Below, piece after piece: positions 19,830 through 30,196 of a stretch of 64,000 nucleotides of DNA. The DNA lies in NCBI RefSeq assembly GCF_000975265.2, contig NZ_CP083405.1, forward strand, positions 620,001-684,000, written 5' to 3'. The translations under genes were made by a program, and so were the position numbers. This DNA comes from Mycobacterium lepromatosis (lineage in GTDB: Bacteria; Actinomycetota; Actinomycetes; Mycobacteriales; Mycobacteriaceae). The notes beneath the pieces were generated by a model, which worked only from the letters and a program-made list of their open reading frames with translations, had not been told where the DNA came from and ran no database searches. Position 1 is the first letter of the stretch; every line of letters starts with the position of its first letter.

Positions 19830-20560
19830 GCGCATCGTTTCGATAACCTCGTTCATTGAGGCGTCGTTGCCGATCATCCCTAGACCCTGACCGGGGGCGT
19901 CAACGGGGGAGGTGTGTGCAATCGTCGACTGCGATCGAGGCAATCTAGATCGGCACGCACTACAGAAAACGCGCCGAACAAGGCAGAACCACGGCGACAT
20001 CGAAGATTCGAGTGATTGTGGTATTGGGTATTGGTTGCCTTTGTCGCGCTTGGGGCCCGACAGCTGCTATTGCCGGTCACCGGCTCTGGGCATGTTGCCA
20101 GGTGCGTGGCCCACCCACGCCCCGCTCGCGCCGGCGACCAATACCTCGGTCAGTCTGCGGGACAAGACGATTCCGCCTTGGACAAACGCCGACACCGCAT
20201 CCACGACGCCGTCAAGAAACGATAGCGTACTGCAGATCCGCCAGCAACCAGGATCTCGACACAGGCGTCGATCGCTTGACGGGTTCTGAGGCTGTCATGT
20301 ACGTGTGTGACTGTGGGGATTTCGGCGTCATGCGCCTGACCAAACCACGACCAATCCGCACCGCTGCCGGTAGACTGAACATCGTCGGCATCGACGATGT
20401 TCAGTCTACCGGCAGCGGTGCGCGATCAACTCAACGCCGCCGGCGATCCCACCCATTGGTGCGTTAATGATCGGTACCCGCAGACCGAACTCCTTGATCA
20501 GAGAGTCGATAACATCGCTGCGCGCTATTGCGGCGAGGGAGCGATGCTTTCAACACTGTC
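19830..20560 (-). pseudogene. Nitronate monooxygenase relic
   Basis: Minus-strand pieces read DSLIKEFGLRVPIINAPMGG then IAGGVELIAH (about 20515-20420), the N-terminal FMN-binding start of the 2-nitropropane dioxygenase family. Further pieces are EIPTVTHVHDSLRTRQAIDA and CVEILVAGGS (about 20325-20240), LTEVLVAGASGAWVGHA (about 20165-20110), and GQGLGMIGNDASMNEVIETM (about 19890-19830). Frame changes separate all blocks, and a perfect inverted duplication (20357-20422) is embedded after the first. The blocks between Gly-rich start and ILVA are lost. Confidence 0.65.
20357..20422. repeat. Perfect inverted repeat, 31-base arms, 4-base loop
   Basis: Bases 20357-20387 are exactly reverse-complementary to 20392-20422; the loop is GCAT at 20388-20391. 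The right arm continues the reading of the nitronate monooxygenase relic, so the left arm looks like an inverted copy made in place. As RNA or single-stranded DNA it would fold into an unbroken 31-bp hairpin. Three similar structures with other sequences occur near pdxT. Confidence 0.95.
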
Positions 20561-21199
20561 AGGATGATCACCGAATCCTCAACCGTGTGCAGCGCGTGCC
20601 GTTGCTATGGAATTGCTACGTAGTTAACAGCCTTGCCATCCCGGGCGTCGCCACCGACAGTAAGGTAAAGGTATAAGTGACTGCTCAGCACCTGCAATAT
20701 AACCGCACTTAGGCTGTAGTGTTCCGACAGATCGTGGCTGACAAGCAGCGCCAGCACGTTCTGGCAAAGTTAGTGGGTATGACCACTGTGGAGTGTGCGG
20801 TGAAGGCATTGACACTATTGAGACTGCATATTGCGCTGCCAGTCCGTTCGGGTATTTATCCGGAGTACTCGTTGGCCAAGTTGGTCAATACACGTGGGGA
20901 GCAGCAGTATCGTCTTTAGCCTGAATGATCCGACGAGTGTCGGCTGCGGTCCGGACAACATGCCCTGGCTGGACGATCCAGGCCTGTTCCTCCGGTCATT
21001 GCGAGTTCCGTCTCAGTGGCTGGACTGGCTGCTGCGTGATCCCGGTAGCTTCAGCGGCTCGTTCGTAAACAGCTTCCTGGTTAACCGGGTACATGCTGCA
21101 CTCGGGCGAGCTTATCTAGCTCGGATCGACCGTGCTTTACTTTGTAGCAGCGCAGTAGCAGCGCAGCACCCGGCGATCGTCCCGTCCACCTAGCCAGGC
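20561..21199. other. Decayed DNA upstream of the cyclase relic
   Basis: No family is recognisable. Plus-strand stretches at 20719-20900 (AKLVGMTTVECAVKALTLLR) and 20990-21120 (QWLDWLLRDPGSFSGSFVNS) look like former coding sequence and may be the N-terminal part of the cyclase relic that follows. Confidence 0.35.
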
Positions 21200-22250
21200 T
21201 TCCTGACATCACTGGACGACGAGATCGAGCTTGTCACCAGTCACAAAATGCACAGACTGACGGCGCTAGTCGAAATCACCAAGGCCCTATAGCAGGGAAC
21301 TGGACAAGATGACCATCCTGAAGACGATCGTCGACAAGGGCGTCGAGCTCTGATGAAGGTCGAGTGCGGGTTCCGGGTCCTAATGCATGCCGGGGAACTC
21401 TAAATTCAGGGTGGTGCGCAATCGCGAAAAGACGGGTATTCAGAACCCGTAGAAGCCGATTTCGCGCTCCGTGTGCGACAGTGCCCTGAAAGTTTTTGAG
21501 CCGATGCTGACAACGGATGCGTGGACCGCGTTTCGCCGACCCCAGTATATAACCGCACTGGAAGTGCGCTCGCTTATCTGTGTGCCACTACGGCTGAAGG
21601 GATCGTATCCTTGGCGCGTTCTAAGTGGACAGCAAGGTTGTGCTGGCGAAATTTGATGAGGAATCGCAGAATCTTCTGCATGCCTTCGCCGAACCAAGTG
21701 GCCATCGCCATCGAAAACGCCCGGTTTTTCGACGAGGTCGCCGAGTTTGCGCGAGGAGGAGAATAGCGTCCGCCAAGTGTTCCAAGAAATTATGTGCCTG
21801 CTGACATCGACCGGTGAGGCACTCAAGATCATGGATGGTGGGCGTGTGCGCTCGAGGTACATAACGACTGTGCTTTTTACCGACATCCGCGGTTTCACCT
21901 CGATCAGCTAGAAGATGTTAAAGGAGGGCGTAGTCAGTTCCACCAATCGACTGCCTGCAGCGCATGGTCGACATCGTTTTCGACGAGGGCAGAAGCGTCG
22001 ACAAGTTCATCGGCGATGCTGTGATAGCCGTTTTTTTGGTACACCGGTGCCTAATTACGGATGACGCCACCTGTTCCGTCCGCGTGGCGATGCGCATGAT
22101 GGAGGAAAGCGGTCGCTTTAACGACGATCGAGGTGACTTAGGTGCAGCCTTCCCAGTGCACGAGTTGCCGCAGGTACAAGTCAAGGGCAAAGAGTAGCCG
22201 CTGCAGCTGTACGCAGTGCTGAGCGAGGCGGTCGTTTTCCACCGCAATCG
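21200..22250 (+). pseudogene. GAF-domain adenylate/guanylate cyclase relic
   Basis: Plus-strand pieces read DEIELVTSHKMHRLTALVEI then DKMTILKTIVDKG (about 21220-21350), EVRSLICVPLRLKG and NQVAIAIENARFFDEVAEFA (about 21560-21750; the GAF domain end and signalling helix). TVLFTDIRGFTSIS follows (about 21868), a class III cyclase metal-binding block, then MVDIVFDEGRSVDKFIGDAV (about 21964) and DDATCSVRVAMRMMEESGRF. The frame shifts at least four times and stops interrupt the cyclase domain. In life it would have made cAMP or cGMP in response to a GAF ligand. Confidence 0.8.
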
Positions 22251-22562
22251 AAATCATGCCTTACTCAGCGGCCCGTGAATCAGATACGGTGCGCTTTCGG
22301 CAACAACCGCAGGCGAACCGTCATCAGCATTGTCGCTGACAAGCTCCAGTAATGGCGGACTGCTCCGCTACCCCGGCTGGTGTTACCGCAATGATGACCC
22401 GCTCATCGTCGGGAAAGCTCGGTGTCCAACCCGGGTGCAGTTGCCGATCGAGCATGATGTGATGCGCTCTTGCTTCTCCGTCCGAAAAGTTAGTTCGCGC
22501 AGTACACCTTGGAGACGTTCTGGTTGGGATTGGCCGCGGCTACCGCTGTGAACGTTTAGGCG
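22251..22562. other. Gap before SGNH hydrolase, nothing recognised
   Basis: The left end may contain the last residues of the cyclase relic. I see no convincing gene or promoter; any promoter of the hydrolase gene must lie here. Confidence 0.3.
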
Positions 22563-23414
22563 ATGTTGAATCAGCTGTGCGACGCTATTAGTCTCGGCTC
22601 CGTGGTGGACGGTTACACCAGATTCACGCGATATGTGGCCATCGGCGACAGTCAGACCGAAGGTTTATGGGACGGTGACGACACGGTCGGGCTTCTAGGA
22701 TTTGCTGATCGCCTCGCCGCACTGGTCGATGCAGTGTATCCCGGTTTGGCATACCCTAACCTCGCTGTCCGCGGTAAGTTGCTGGCCGATGTACTCACGG
22801 AGCAGGTTCCGCAGGTACTGGCTATGAGGCCGGATCTCATCACTGTGTGCGCCGGGATGAACGACGTTATCCAGCCTGGACGATCGTTCGGCCGTGCGCT
22901 TGCCGATCTTGAATCCGTGTATGCCGCCCTGGCCGAATCGGGGGCGACGATAGTGACGACAACCTTCCCCAACGTCGTGCAGTTCCTCCCGCTCGGACGA
23001 CTTGCAGCCGGGCGACTGTTGCGCATTAACAATGCGATCACCGCTGCCGCCGGCCGTTACGGGTTAAAGCTCGTCGACCTTTATAATGCAGCCTCGATGC
23101 ACGATCCGGCTACTTGGGACATCGACCGCGTACATGCGTCTACCAAGGGGCATATCCTGTTTGCTGCCGCAGTCGCCGAAGCTCTCAATTTGCCCAACAG
23201 TAACCATGATTGGGCCGAATCGAGTGGCAATCACACGCAGGTGTCATTCGGGGTCCGCAGTTATGAGCAGCTGCGCTGGATACGGGAAATTTTTATGCCT
23301 TGGGTGTGGCGACGGCTGCGTGGCAAATCTTCAGCCGATGGGCGAGTACCTAAACGCCCGCGGTTAGAACGTGTTAGCGTGCCACACTTAGAACACCACG
23401 ACGCGTCAACTTGA
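22563..23414 (+). CDS. SGNH/GDSL-family hydrolase
   Basis: The 283-residue protein has the four SGNH blocks: GDSQTEG with the nucleophile Ser30, Gly71 in block II (LAVRGKLLADV), GMND with Asn100, and DIDRVHAS with catalytic Asp188 and His191. It is therefore a lipase/esterase-type hydrolase; no signal peptide is seen, so it is probably cytosolic. The C-terminal 70 residues are basic and variable. The first ATG (22563) lacks a clear ribosome-binding site, and a start at GTG 22602 or 22605, just before VDGYTRFTRY, is possible. The frame is intact over the whole family length, so the gene is probably functional. The substrate is unknown. Confidence 0.8.
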   Translation: MLNQLCDAISLGSVVDGYTRFTRYVAIGDSQTEGLWDGDDTVGLLGFADRLAALVDAVYPGLAYPNLAVRGKLLADVLTEQVPQVLAMRPDLITVCAGMNDVIQPGRSFGRALADLESVYAALAESGATIVTTTFPNVVQFLPLGRLAAGRLLRINNAITAAAGRYGLKLVDLYNAASMHDPATWDIDRVHASTKGHILFAAAVAEALNLPNSNHDWAESSGNHTQVSFGVRSYEQLRWIREIFMPWVWRRLRGKSSADGRVPKRPRLERVSVPHLEHHDAST

Positions 23415-23459
23415 CGCTAAGAACCCGCGGCGCGCATCCCGGTCGGGCATTCTGGACAC

Positions 23460-24113
23460 ATGGACGTGGATGCCCTGCTGCAGTCAATCCCACCACTCGC
23501 GGTCTACCTGCTGGTCAGTGGTGTGGTCGGGGTCGAGAGTTTGGGTATTCCCCTGCCGGGAGAAGTCATGCTGGTCAGTGCGACGTTGTTGTCGTCGCGT
23601 CACGACCTGGCGATCAGCCCGATCGGTGTCGGTGTCGTCGCCGTGATTGGCGCCGTAGTCGGCGACTCGATCGGTTACACCATCGGCCGCCGATTTGGCA
23701 TGCCGCTCTTTGACCACCTTGGCCGGCGGTTTCCGAAGCACTTCGGTCCGGGGCATGTAGCTCTGGTCGAGCGGTTGTTTAACCGCTGGGGTGTGCGGGC
23801 GGTCTTCTTTGGTCGTTTCATCGCGCTGCTGCGCATACTCGCTGGGCCGCTAGCGGGAGCGTTGAAAATGCCCTACCCGCGCTTCCTAGCTGCCAACGTT
23901 TCGGGCGCCATCTGTTGGGCGGGTGGCACTACCGCGCTGGTCCACTTCGCCGGGATGGCCGCCGAACGCTGGATGGAACGATTCTCTTGGATCGCGCTCA
24001 TCATCGCCGTGGTGATCGGCATCATCGCCGCAATCTTGCTGCGCGAACGAACGTCACGCATAATCGCCGAACTCGAGATGGAGTACTACTGTAAGCAAAA
24101 TCCCCAGCGCTAG
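23460..24113 (+). CDS. dedA: DedA-family membrane protein (Rv2637-like)
   Basis: The 217-residue protein shows the DedA (SNARE-associated/VTT) pattern: an N-terminal re-entrant region with ESLGIPLPGEVML, the block GDSIGYTIGRRFG, FFGRFIALLRILAGPLAG with the conserved Arg residues, and a final membrane helix (about 173-195). DedA proteins are thought to move polyprenyl phosphates or phospholipids across the membrane and help maintain proton motive force. The ATG at 23460 starts 45 bp after the hydrolase stop. It matches Rv2637, and the following STAS relic matches Rv2638, so this pair is collinear with M. tuberculosis. Confidence 0.88.
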   Translation: MDVDALLQSIPPLAVYLLVSGVVGVESLGIPLPGEVMLVSATLLSSRHDLAISPIGVGVVAVIGAVVGDSIGYTIGRRFGMPLFDHLGRRFPKHFGPGHVALVERLFNRWGVRAVFFGRFIALLRILAGPLAGALKMPYPRFLAANVSGAICWAGGTTALVHFAGMAAERWMERFSWIALIIAVVIGIIAAILLRERTSRIIAELEMEYYCKQNPQR

Positions 24114-24239
24114 CCGCTCCTAAAGCCGTTTGACGCCCCCCTTAGGTTCGGAGTGGGCCCGGGGGTTGCTCGATGAGAATGCAGGCCATCTCCTGAGGCA
24201 TGGTGCGCTGCACCCGAGCCAACCATAGCCGCGAGGTCA

Positions 24240-24275
24240 GTGGCCACTCTTCATCAGGTGGCCACCCTTCATCAG
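24240..24275. repeat. Short tandem repeat, two 18-base units
   Basis: The unit GTGGCCACTCTTCATCAG (24240-24257) is followed immediately by a copy with one change (24258-24275). It lies in non-coding DNA after dedA. It may simply be a duplication scar. Confidence 0.75.
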
Positions 24276-24289
24276 GAAGTACCATGACA

Positions 24290-24743
24290 ACGCACACTCA
24301 TCAACATCGACTAGCTTTGGTCACTGCGGCACGGCGGCGCACGATATCGTGAACCTTGTCGATGTGAGCGATGCAGGCCGGTCCGGCGGGATGATCCGCG
24401 TCGATTCGGACAACAATTTTGAAAACGAGTAGCTTTCATAACCATCGCCGCCTTGGAACCAGTTGTGGAGGACATAAAGATCACCAATAATTTTCCCTCA
24501 AGAGTATCGCTTAACATTAGTCACTGCACTTCGAACAACCTATGAGTCCAAAATTGTTCGCGACGCTCCAGCATCGCCAGTACCAAGTCGTTCTTCGTCG
24601 CGTAGTGGCGGTAAAGAGTGCCCTTCGTGACACCCCGCTCGTTCGCTTACCTCGTCGGCGCCTATCGCGTGGATGCCACACCGGCGGAACAGCACATATG
24701 CCGTATTTACGATCCGCTCGCGAGCCTGGGCGGCGGGCGTCAC
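24290..24743 (-). pseudogene. TetR-family regulator relic
   Basis: From 24743 the minus strand reads ARERIVNTAYVLFRRCGIHA, IGADEVSERAG and, after a frameshift, TKGTLYRHYATKNDLVLAML. This is a complete TetR helix-turn-helix. A damaged ligand domain follows: LVIFDVLHNWFQ, GYESYSFSKLLSES, and PASLTSTRFTI (about 24500-24330). Frameshifts break the gene. It is divergent from the STAS relic, and a palindromic operator-like site lies between them. Confidence 0.7.
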
Positions 24744-24873
24744 TTCAAACGCTAGTCGTCACTATCCTCACCGTACCCCCAGGAAGTCGATATAGACAGA
24801 GCGCCCTAAATTTCATTATAGAAATGAAAGCATCGAACTTGGCTGAGAAGTTTGGCTTTAGCTAACAGGATGG

Positions 24874-24889
24874 ACGTCCATACGGACGT
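24874..24889. promoter_or_regulatory. Palindromic operator-like site (TetR type)
   Basis: ACGTCC-ATAC-GGACGT is a perfect 6-base inverted repeat with a 4-base spacer, within TGGACGTCCATACGGACGT. It lies between the divergent TetR relic (24743, minus) and the STAS relic (24943, plus), the usual place for a TetR operator. Binding by that regulator is inference. Confidence 0.4.
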
Positions 24890-24942
24890 TTTAGCGCCAG
24901 GTGATTTAGGGAGTCCATCATGCATTCTCTTACGATAGATAC

Positions 24943-25390
24943 ATGGCTCCACTCAACGTAACCCCCAGTACACGGCTTGTTTACGAGTTAAGGGATCCGT
25001 ACAATATTCTCAGAGCAACTATCGATCGCAGCAGTCAGGTGGTGCTGATTAACGCAAGCGGCTAGTTCGACTTATGAAACGAGTACACTTTGCGCCAGCT
25101 GATCAGCGAGGCGACAGAGTCTTTGGTTGTCGAAGTCAACGGCTTGGATGTCATGGCTTACTGCCCGTTCGCTGTACTAACCGACCAGGGGAATTGGTGT
25201 CACCGTTGCGGTATCGAACTGCGTCGGGTTAAGTCGCTAGCCGATCATGGCTCGACTGGTCGAAGCATGTGGGCTCAGCGGTGTTCTGCACATTTTTTCG
25301 ACCGCGGACGCCGCGCGCGACAACCATGGCCAGCCGGTGACGCGGCGGTCAGCGACCGGACGATTCGGTTTGCGTCATTCCTATTTCTAG
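24943..25390 (+). pseudogene. STAS-domain protein relic (Rv2638-like)
   Basis: The ATG at 24943 opens MAPLNVTPSTRLVYELRDPY, then ATIDRSSQVVLINASG, a TAG, FDL, a TGA, NEYTLRQLISEATESLVVEV and NGLDVM in the same frame. This is an anti-sigma-factor-antagonist (STAS) domain with two in-frame stops. After a frameshift near 25230 it continues with VEACGLSGVLHIFSTADAAR. The place after dedA fits Rv2638. It can no longer be translated in full. Confidence 0.75.
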
Positions 25391-25464
25391 GTTGTTCCAT
25401 ATTGGATCATGGAGAATTCGCAACGCCGAGCTAACCTCTGCGTGTAACGTCGCTAGCGAAGAAC

Positions 25465-26810
25465 ATGGAAGGCGTCGTGGACGTCGTACTAGGGATATCA
25501 ATGGGGTCCACGGTGATCCGGATTGCTTTATCGAAGGCGAATGTGCTTACGATGCTTTTGTAGACGAAAACGACTTTCGGCGTCATTGTGCATGACCCGG
25601 TGGCTTCATAGCCGTACCCGCGCAAGTGCTTGCGACGATTCTGCTTACCTGGGAAGGCACTGCCGCAGGTGGAGACCAACTAACATTAACCGAGGTTGGC
25701 TTAGAAGGGATCTAACAGAGGTCGCGGCATCTCTGGCCCAAAACGTTGGTTGCGGAATTGGCTACCAGCGCACCGCGATGCTGCTCATTGAGCCGGGGAT
25801 ACGCGACAGTCAGCATTGTCGGCTCCAACGACGGTTCAGTCACTGACGTGCACCAGGAACCGCTGGAGCTTTCTCCGCGCTGTGCTGACTTTGTCGAACA
25901 GCTGGACGCCATGCCCACCGATTTCGATGAGCAAGAGTCACGCCCATAAGGTGTGTTCATTGTCCGGGAGCGGCATCGACATCGCTCCGTTCAAGCCGGC
26001 GTTCTAAATGGTTACTCCGCTTAGAGCGGGTGCCCCCAAAGAACCGTAGATGGCGCTGGACCGCGGGGTGGCGTTGCCATCAGCCAATGTGCCGTTGTTC
26101 GTTTCGTCCACCGGCGCACTGACTTACACGCAGGATCTCTCGAACGGCACGATTGCCTTGAATATGTCCCCAGTGTTGCTAACGACCCTGCAAAGGCCAA
26201 CGCCAATAAATAATTATTATATCCGATCCGTTGCGCTAGACCAGACTCGACAACAACGTAAGCCGGTGTTGTTGGTCAGCATCGCGTTGGCGGTAATGTT
26301 CATCGCTGCCGTGGTGGAGCTGGCAGTCGTACTGGTGATCACTATTCGCACGACGGTCGTTTCGCAGTCCAGCCCTAAGCAGAATCTCATCGTGCCGACC
26401 CTACAAACCCCCGCTTACCTCGGTGTATGAGTCTGCACCGCTGTCTGTCCTCACCGATGCCCGCAATACCGGTCCCAGCTGTGTCGTCCCCCCACGCCGG
26501 TTCCAGAGGTTCCGGTGCTCGTTCCGCTGCCGCTATAGCGTTCTCACTACCGGTTCAAACATCCAGCCTCCGGGTGAACCTGTCAAGTTTTCCGGTTTAC
26601 CTATAGAGTCCACCAGTACAGGTTCCAATAGCGCGGCTGCAAATGCCCATCCCCGAGCCACCCGGTACAAACTACCCAGCTCTAGACCATTGATACAGTT
26701 GTCAACACTCAAGCAGCCGGTGCACTTACCGGAGCTCGAAGTTCCCTCGCGGTGGTCTCTTTCGCAGCACTGTCGGCACCAGCCACGCCCCAAGTACCAG
26801 TGTTAATTTC
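25465..26810 (+). pseudogene. DUF7159-like mycobacterial membrane protein relic
   Basis: The frame begins MEGVVDVVLGISMGSTVIRI and then needs several frame changes: GECAYDAFVDENDF, AASLAQNVGCGIGYQRTAML, SGSGIDIAPFKPAF, MALDRGVALPSANVPLFVSS (about 26050), LTYTQDLSNG, and one membrane helix (ALAVMFIAAVVELAVVLVI, about 26286-26342). A Pro/Thr/Ser-rich tail follows. The plan (actin/Hsp70-like fold start, membrane helix, proline-rich outer part) matches the mycobacterial DUF7159 family, which I name from memory. It is clearly broken. Confidence 0.6.
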
Positions 26811-26833
26811 CCGCTTTGGTAATTAGTTTAGCG

Positions 26834-27616
26834 CTATACTGCGAGTAAGCAAGCCAGCCCGATTAGGCCGACCGCCACGATGGTGGCACGCAAAGCATTT
26901 GGCGATAACTGGCGAGCGTAACGGGTCCCAACTAATCCTCCGACCAGCGAGCCCGCTGCGATCAGGCCAGCCGTCGACCAGTTGATCCGATCGAAGGCCA
27001 CCAGCGTATAGCCAACTGCCGCAGTAATATTTACCAACATCGACAAAAGGTTCTTAGCTGCGTTAAGGCGCTGTATCGACTCTGGCAGCAATGCACTCAT
27101 TATGCTGACCAGCAGGATGCCTTGCCCGGCAGTGAAGTAACCACCGTAGACGCTGACAGCGAAGGTCCCGAGCGCCAGCATAGCCATCCGGGCCGGTGTG
27201 ATGTGTTCGGCGCAGCGGCCGGCCGCTTTGGCCCGACGCCGCGCCCAGGACTGAATCCGCGGCCCGGCCACTACTAGCACCAACGCCAGGACGAGAAGCA
27301 TTGGAATGATCGAGGTAAACACCTTCTCAGGCAGGTGCAGGAGCAGAAAGGCGCCCAGCGCTGCACCGGTTAGCGACACCGGGATCTGCCAGCGCAACCG
27401 ACTCCACCGACCGCCTAACTCGGCGCGGTAGCCCCAAGTAGCCGATACACCGCCAGCCACTAGACCTACCGCGTTAGACATGGTTGACGTGACCGGTGAA
27501 TAACCAAGCGCGACGAGCGTTGGAAACGTGATCAAAGTGCCAGATCCGACGAGCGCATTAATCGCGCCAGCACCGAACCCGGCCAAGCCGATCGTAGCCA
27601 GGTGTGAAACCAACAC
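26834..27616 (-). CDS. TauE/SafE-family (DUF81) membrane permease
   Basis: The 260-residue protein is almost entirely membrane helices (about eight) with the family's two-fold repeat: GFGAGAINALVGSGTLITFP near the N-terminus and GGYFTAGQGILLVSIMSALL at about residues 157-176. Members export or import small sulfur-containing or organic anions such as sulfite; the substrate here is unknown. The start is the GTG at 27616 with AAGG seven bases upstream. The gene is intact and lies alone between decayed genes, its end facing the DUF7159-like relic. Confidence 0.85.
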   Translation of the reverse strand: MLVSHLATIGLAGFGAGAINALVGSGTLITFPTLVALGYSPVTSTMSNAVGLVAGGVSATWGYRAELGGRWSRLRWQIPVSLTGAALGAFLLLHLPEKVFTSIIPMLLVLALVLVVAGPRIQSWARRRAKAAGRCAEHITPARMAMLALGTFAVSVYGGYFTAGQGILLVSIMSALLPESIQRLNAAKNLLSMLVNITAAVGYTLVAFDRINWSTAGLIAAGSLVGGLVGTRYARQLSPNALRATIVAVGLIGLACLLAV

Positions 27617-28699
27617 TCCGGGACCTTAGTCCGACATAGGGTTGCACTGCCAATAACAGTGGACTAAATCACGTCGCACCACCGCGGTCCGGCGCGAGGC
27701 GCCTCGGGGCCGAGGTCTACTCCGGTGTGGAGCTTGACCGAGGCTGAGCTTTTTGCTGATCGAGCTCACCGGGTCCGATGGCACTCATTTAGGTTGACCT
27801 GGTCAATCACTGATCGCTGGCGGCGGGATCCGGTGGGTGAGAATTCCCGTTGACAGGTGAAGTCTATGAACAACGCAGTAAGTGTGACTGGGTATTTGAT
27901 GGCGACCAAGTGCCTGGCGCCATCGATGGTGTAGTGGTGGGTATTCGCAAAAACCTCGACGTTTGCCGGGTAGCACGAACCTGTCAGTATGGCCATTGAC
28001 GAGTATGACCGGGTTTTAATCAACTCCCAGGGCGGCAGTCGATAGCCGCGCGCCTTGACACGGCAAGGAACACCTCATCCCTTTATAGCTTATGCACCAA
28101 TACTACATATGGGCTACATTTGGCGGTGTAGTCATAGTTCAGCTCCCGGACCGCGGGTCAAGACCTAAGTGTTCATAATGCGACCAGGTGATGATTGTGT
28201 GCCACGTGTCGTCCATCGATCCATCCGTAGCGCTCGCTATTCGCCAGTCTCCCGTGCCCACACTCTCCCGTAGCAAACGCCTGACGATTAACTGCCGTCT
28301 TCTGACCAGGATCTTTTTGGTGAAAAATGCTTTACCTAATCAGGTATAGCTAGTCATCGTGGGATGACCATAATCGTGCAGCACCTAACCTCAAGCTGCT
28401 CTGCAGATTGTACCTATCAATAAAGGTCAGCGAGCGCCACGCATTTCGACGACGACAAAGCGCGGGGTGTACCCGACGCTCGGCCGGGTACCGTTTCCGG
28501 TTGTGACTCGCAGTAAGGAATGCGTTTGACTAACCCAATCCGTAATAAAGTCAACGTAGCCGGCGATGCCCGAGCGAATCAACCTGTGGGCGAGTACCGG
28601 CTACGCCACGCCATGGCTGCGCCACTGACGGTAGTGTAAACCATGACGCCATTTACTCATTCAGAGGATCTATGTCACGTGTCGGCGCCGGACGGAGTA
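27617..28699. other. Decayed DNA, no gene recognised
   Basis: No convincing family was found on either strand. A minus-strand frame at 27766-28023 (TIDGARHLVAIKYPVTLTAL) is open but unplaceable. Any promoter for the TauE-like gene lies at the left end. Confidence 0.4.
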
Positions 28700-30196
28700 C
28701 CAAATTACTATAGCGATTCGCCCTGGTGAGCGACAGTGGTCCTGGGCACAGTGGATGTTGCGGATTCGTCGTACAGCGGGCGTGTTACACACAGCCGGTG
28801 TAGCGCAGTGGCCAGTGCGTGGTATTCCCGGACGAGAACCACCCGACTTGCTTCCACATTCTGCCTGTGGCCGCGTTGATTGGCGCGGTGGCTACCATCG
28901 TCAATTGTCGAGTAATCGGCGATGAACTCGGCTACATGCTCAGGACGCACGAGTGCTTTTCGTTGGTGCCAAACTGCAGTCATCAATGGAGGCAATTAGC
29001 GAGCGAGTCCCCGGTTTGGTACGCATCGTTGTGGTGGGTTATGGCCCTAGTCAGAACGAAGACCAATACGAATCCTGGCTCGCTGCAGCCCTATCGGTCG
29101 CCGCCGACCCACATGGTGCCGACACTGATACTGCCCTGATGATCTACAGTTCGGGTATCTCCGGACAGCCCAAAGTGATTGGGCTAGGCCGGTGCGCTTT
29201 GGTCAACCACCTCGAGCTTGTCCTAGCTGTTTCACTTCGGCAAGAGGGACATCAACGTGGTCGCGATGCCCCTGTTCTAAGTCTGTGGGTTTTCGTACAC
29301 ATTTTTGGTATTGGGGCTGGGGTACACTAACCAGCCTGACCCGCGAACCCGGAGCCGCAACGCTAATCGGCGCTCTGAATTTCGGCGCGATATGCTGCTT
29401 TGATGCCCCCGGTGATTGCCCGGTTCCTGGAAGTCGGCCACGCGGCGGTCAGCGCCTTCTCCGGCCTGCGTTATGTGGTGTACGTAGCAGCCACTGTGCC
29501 TATGCTGTAGTGAGTACTCGCAGCCTTGCTCCACATTAATTTCATCCAGCTGTACGTACAGACGAAACTGTGCAACGCGATCACTGCCCGAATCGGAAAA
29601 ACACTGCTATTCCAGGAGACTCAACGTGTTGTTGTAACACGGAAAAGAATTGCTGAGCAAAGAAATAAAGATCGTTGATCCCGAATCAGGTAACTGATAA
29701 AATACCGGACAATCCGGCAAGATTTGAGTGCAAAAAATTTTTTAGTGCAAAAACTGCTATCGCAATCAGCCATAAGCAACTGTCTATACAATTACCGCAG
29801 ATGGTTAGTTGCGCAACGGCGACATCGGGCACCTCGATGCCGACGGTTATTTTATACATAGAGGACTGGTTGAAAGACATGATCATCACCGTCGGCGAGA
29901 ACGGGTACGGACCCGAGGTGGAAGCGCGCTTATAGGAAATATTGCCGTTGCCTATGCCGCGGTAATAAGTGCTTCCGAAGACTTCTGTGGTGAATTCGTC
30001 AAGGCGATCGTTGTCACCATCGCTACCGAAATCGAACCTAATGGCATTATCGAATTTTTGCTATCAGCATCTGGAGGGCTACACATGCCCGCAAATCTTT
30101 TACTGCGTAGCAGCGATACCCCACGATGCAAGCAGTAAAATCTTCACAGCTAAGTTTCAGCAGCACTATTGGAAAGAAAGGCCGCGCGGAATTTAG
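28700..30196 (+). pseudogene. FadD-type acyl-CoA/AMP ligase relic
   Basis: Plus-strand frames read DENHPTCFHILPVAALIGAV then VIGDELGYML (about 28820-28940), RVLFVGAKLQSSMEAISERV (about 28950-29000), DTALMIYSSGISGQPKVIGL (about 29125-29185; the P-loop of AMP-forming enzymes), and GWGTLTSLTREPGAATLIGA (about 29315-29370). Further on are NGDIGHLDADGYF and DMIITVGENGYGPEVEA (about 29815-29925; the hinge and A8 motif), FVKAIVVTIATEI and IPHDASSKI, with the C-terminal catalytic Lys region. Stops and shifts are many. It once activated a fatty acid. Confidence 0.8.

Noticed and set aside
18480..20000. Possible RLEP or other M. leprae dispersed repeat between the reductase and the nitronate monooxygenase relic
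   Set aside because: I could not match it to a remembered repeat sequence, and no terminal repeats are visible.
28334..28347. TACCT-AATC-AGGTA inverted repeat upstream of the FadD relic
   Set aside because: The arms are only five bases and no regulator or intact gene is nearby; it is expected by chance.
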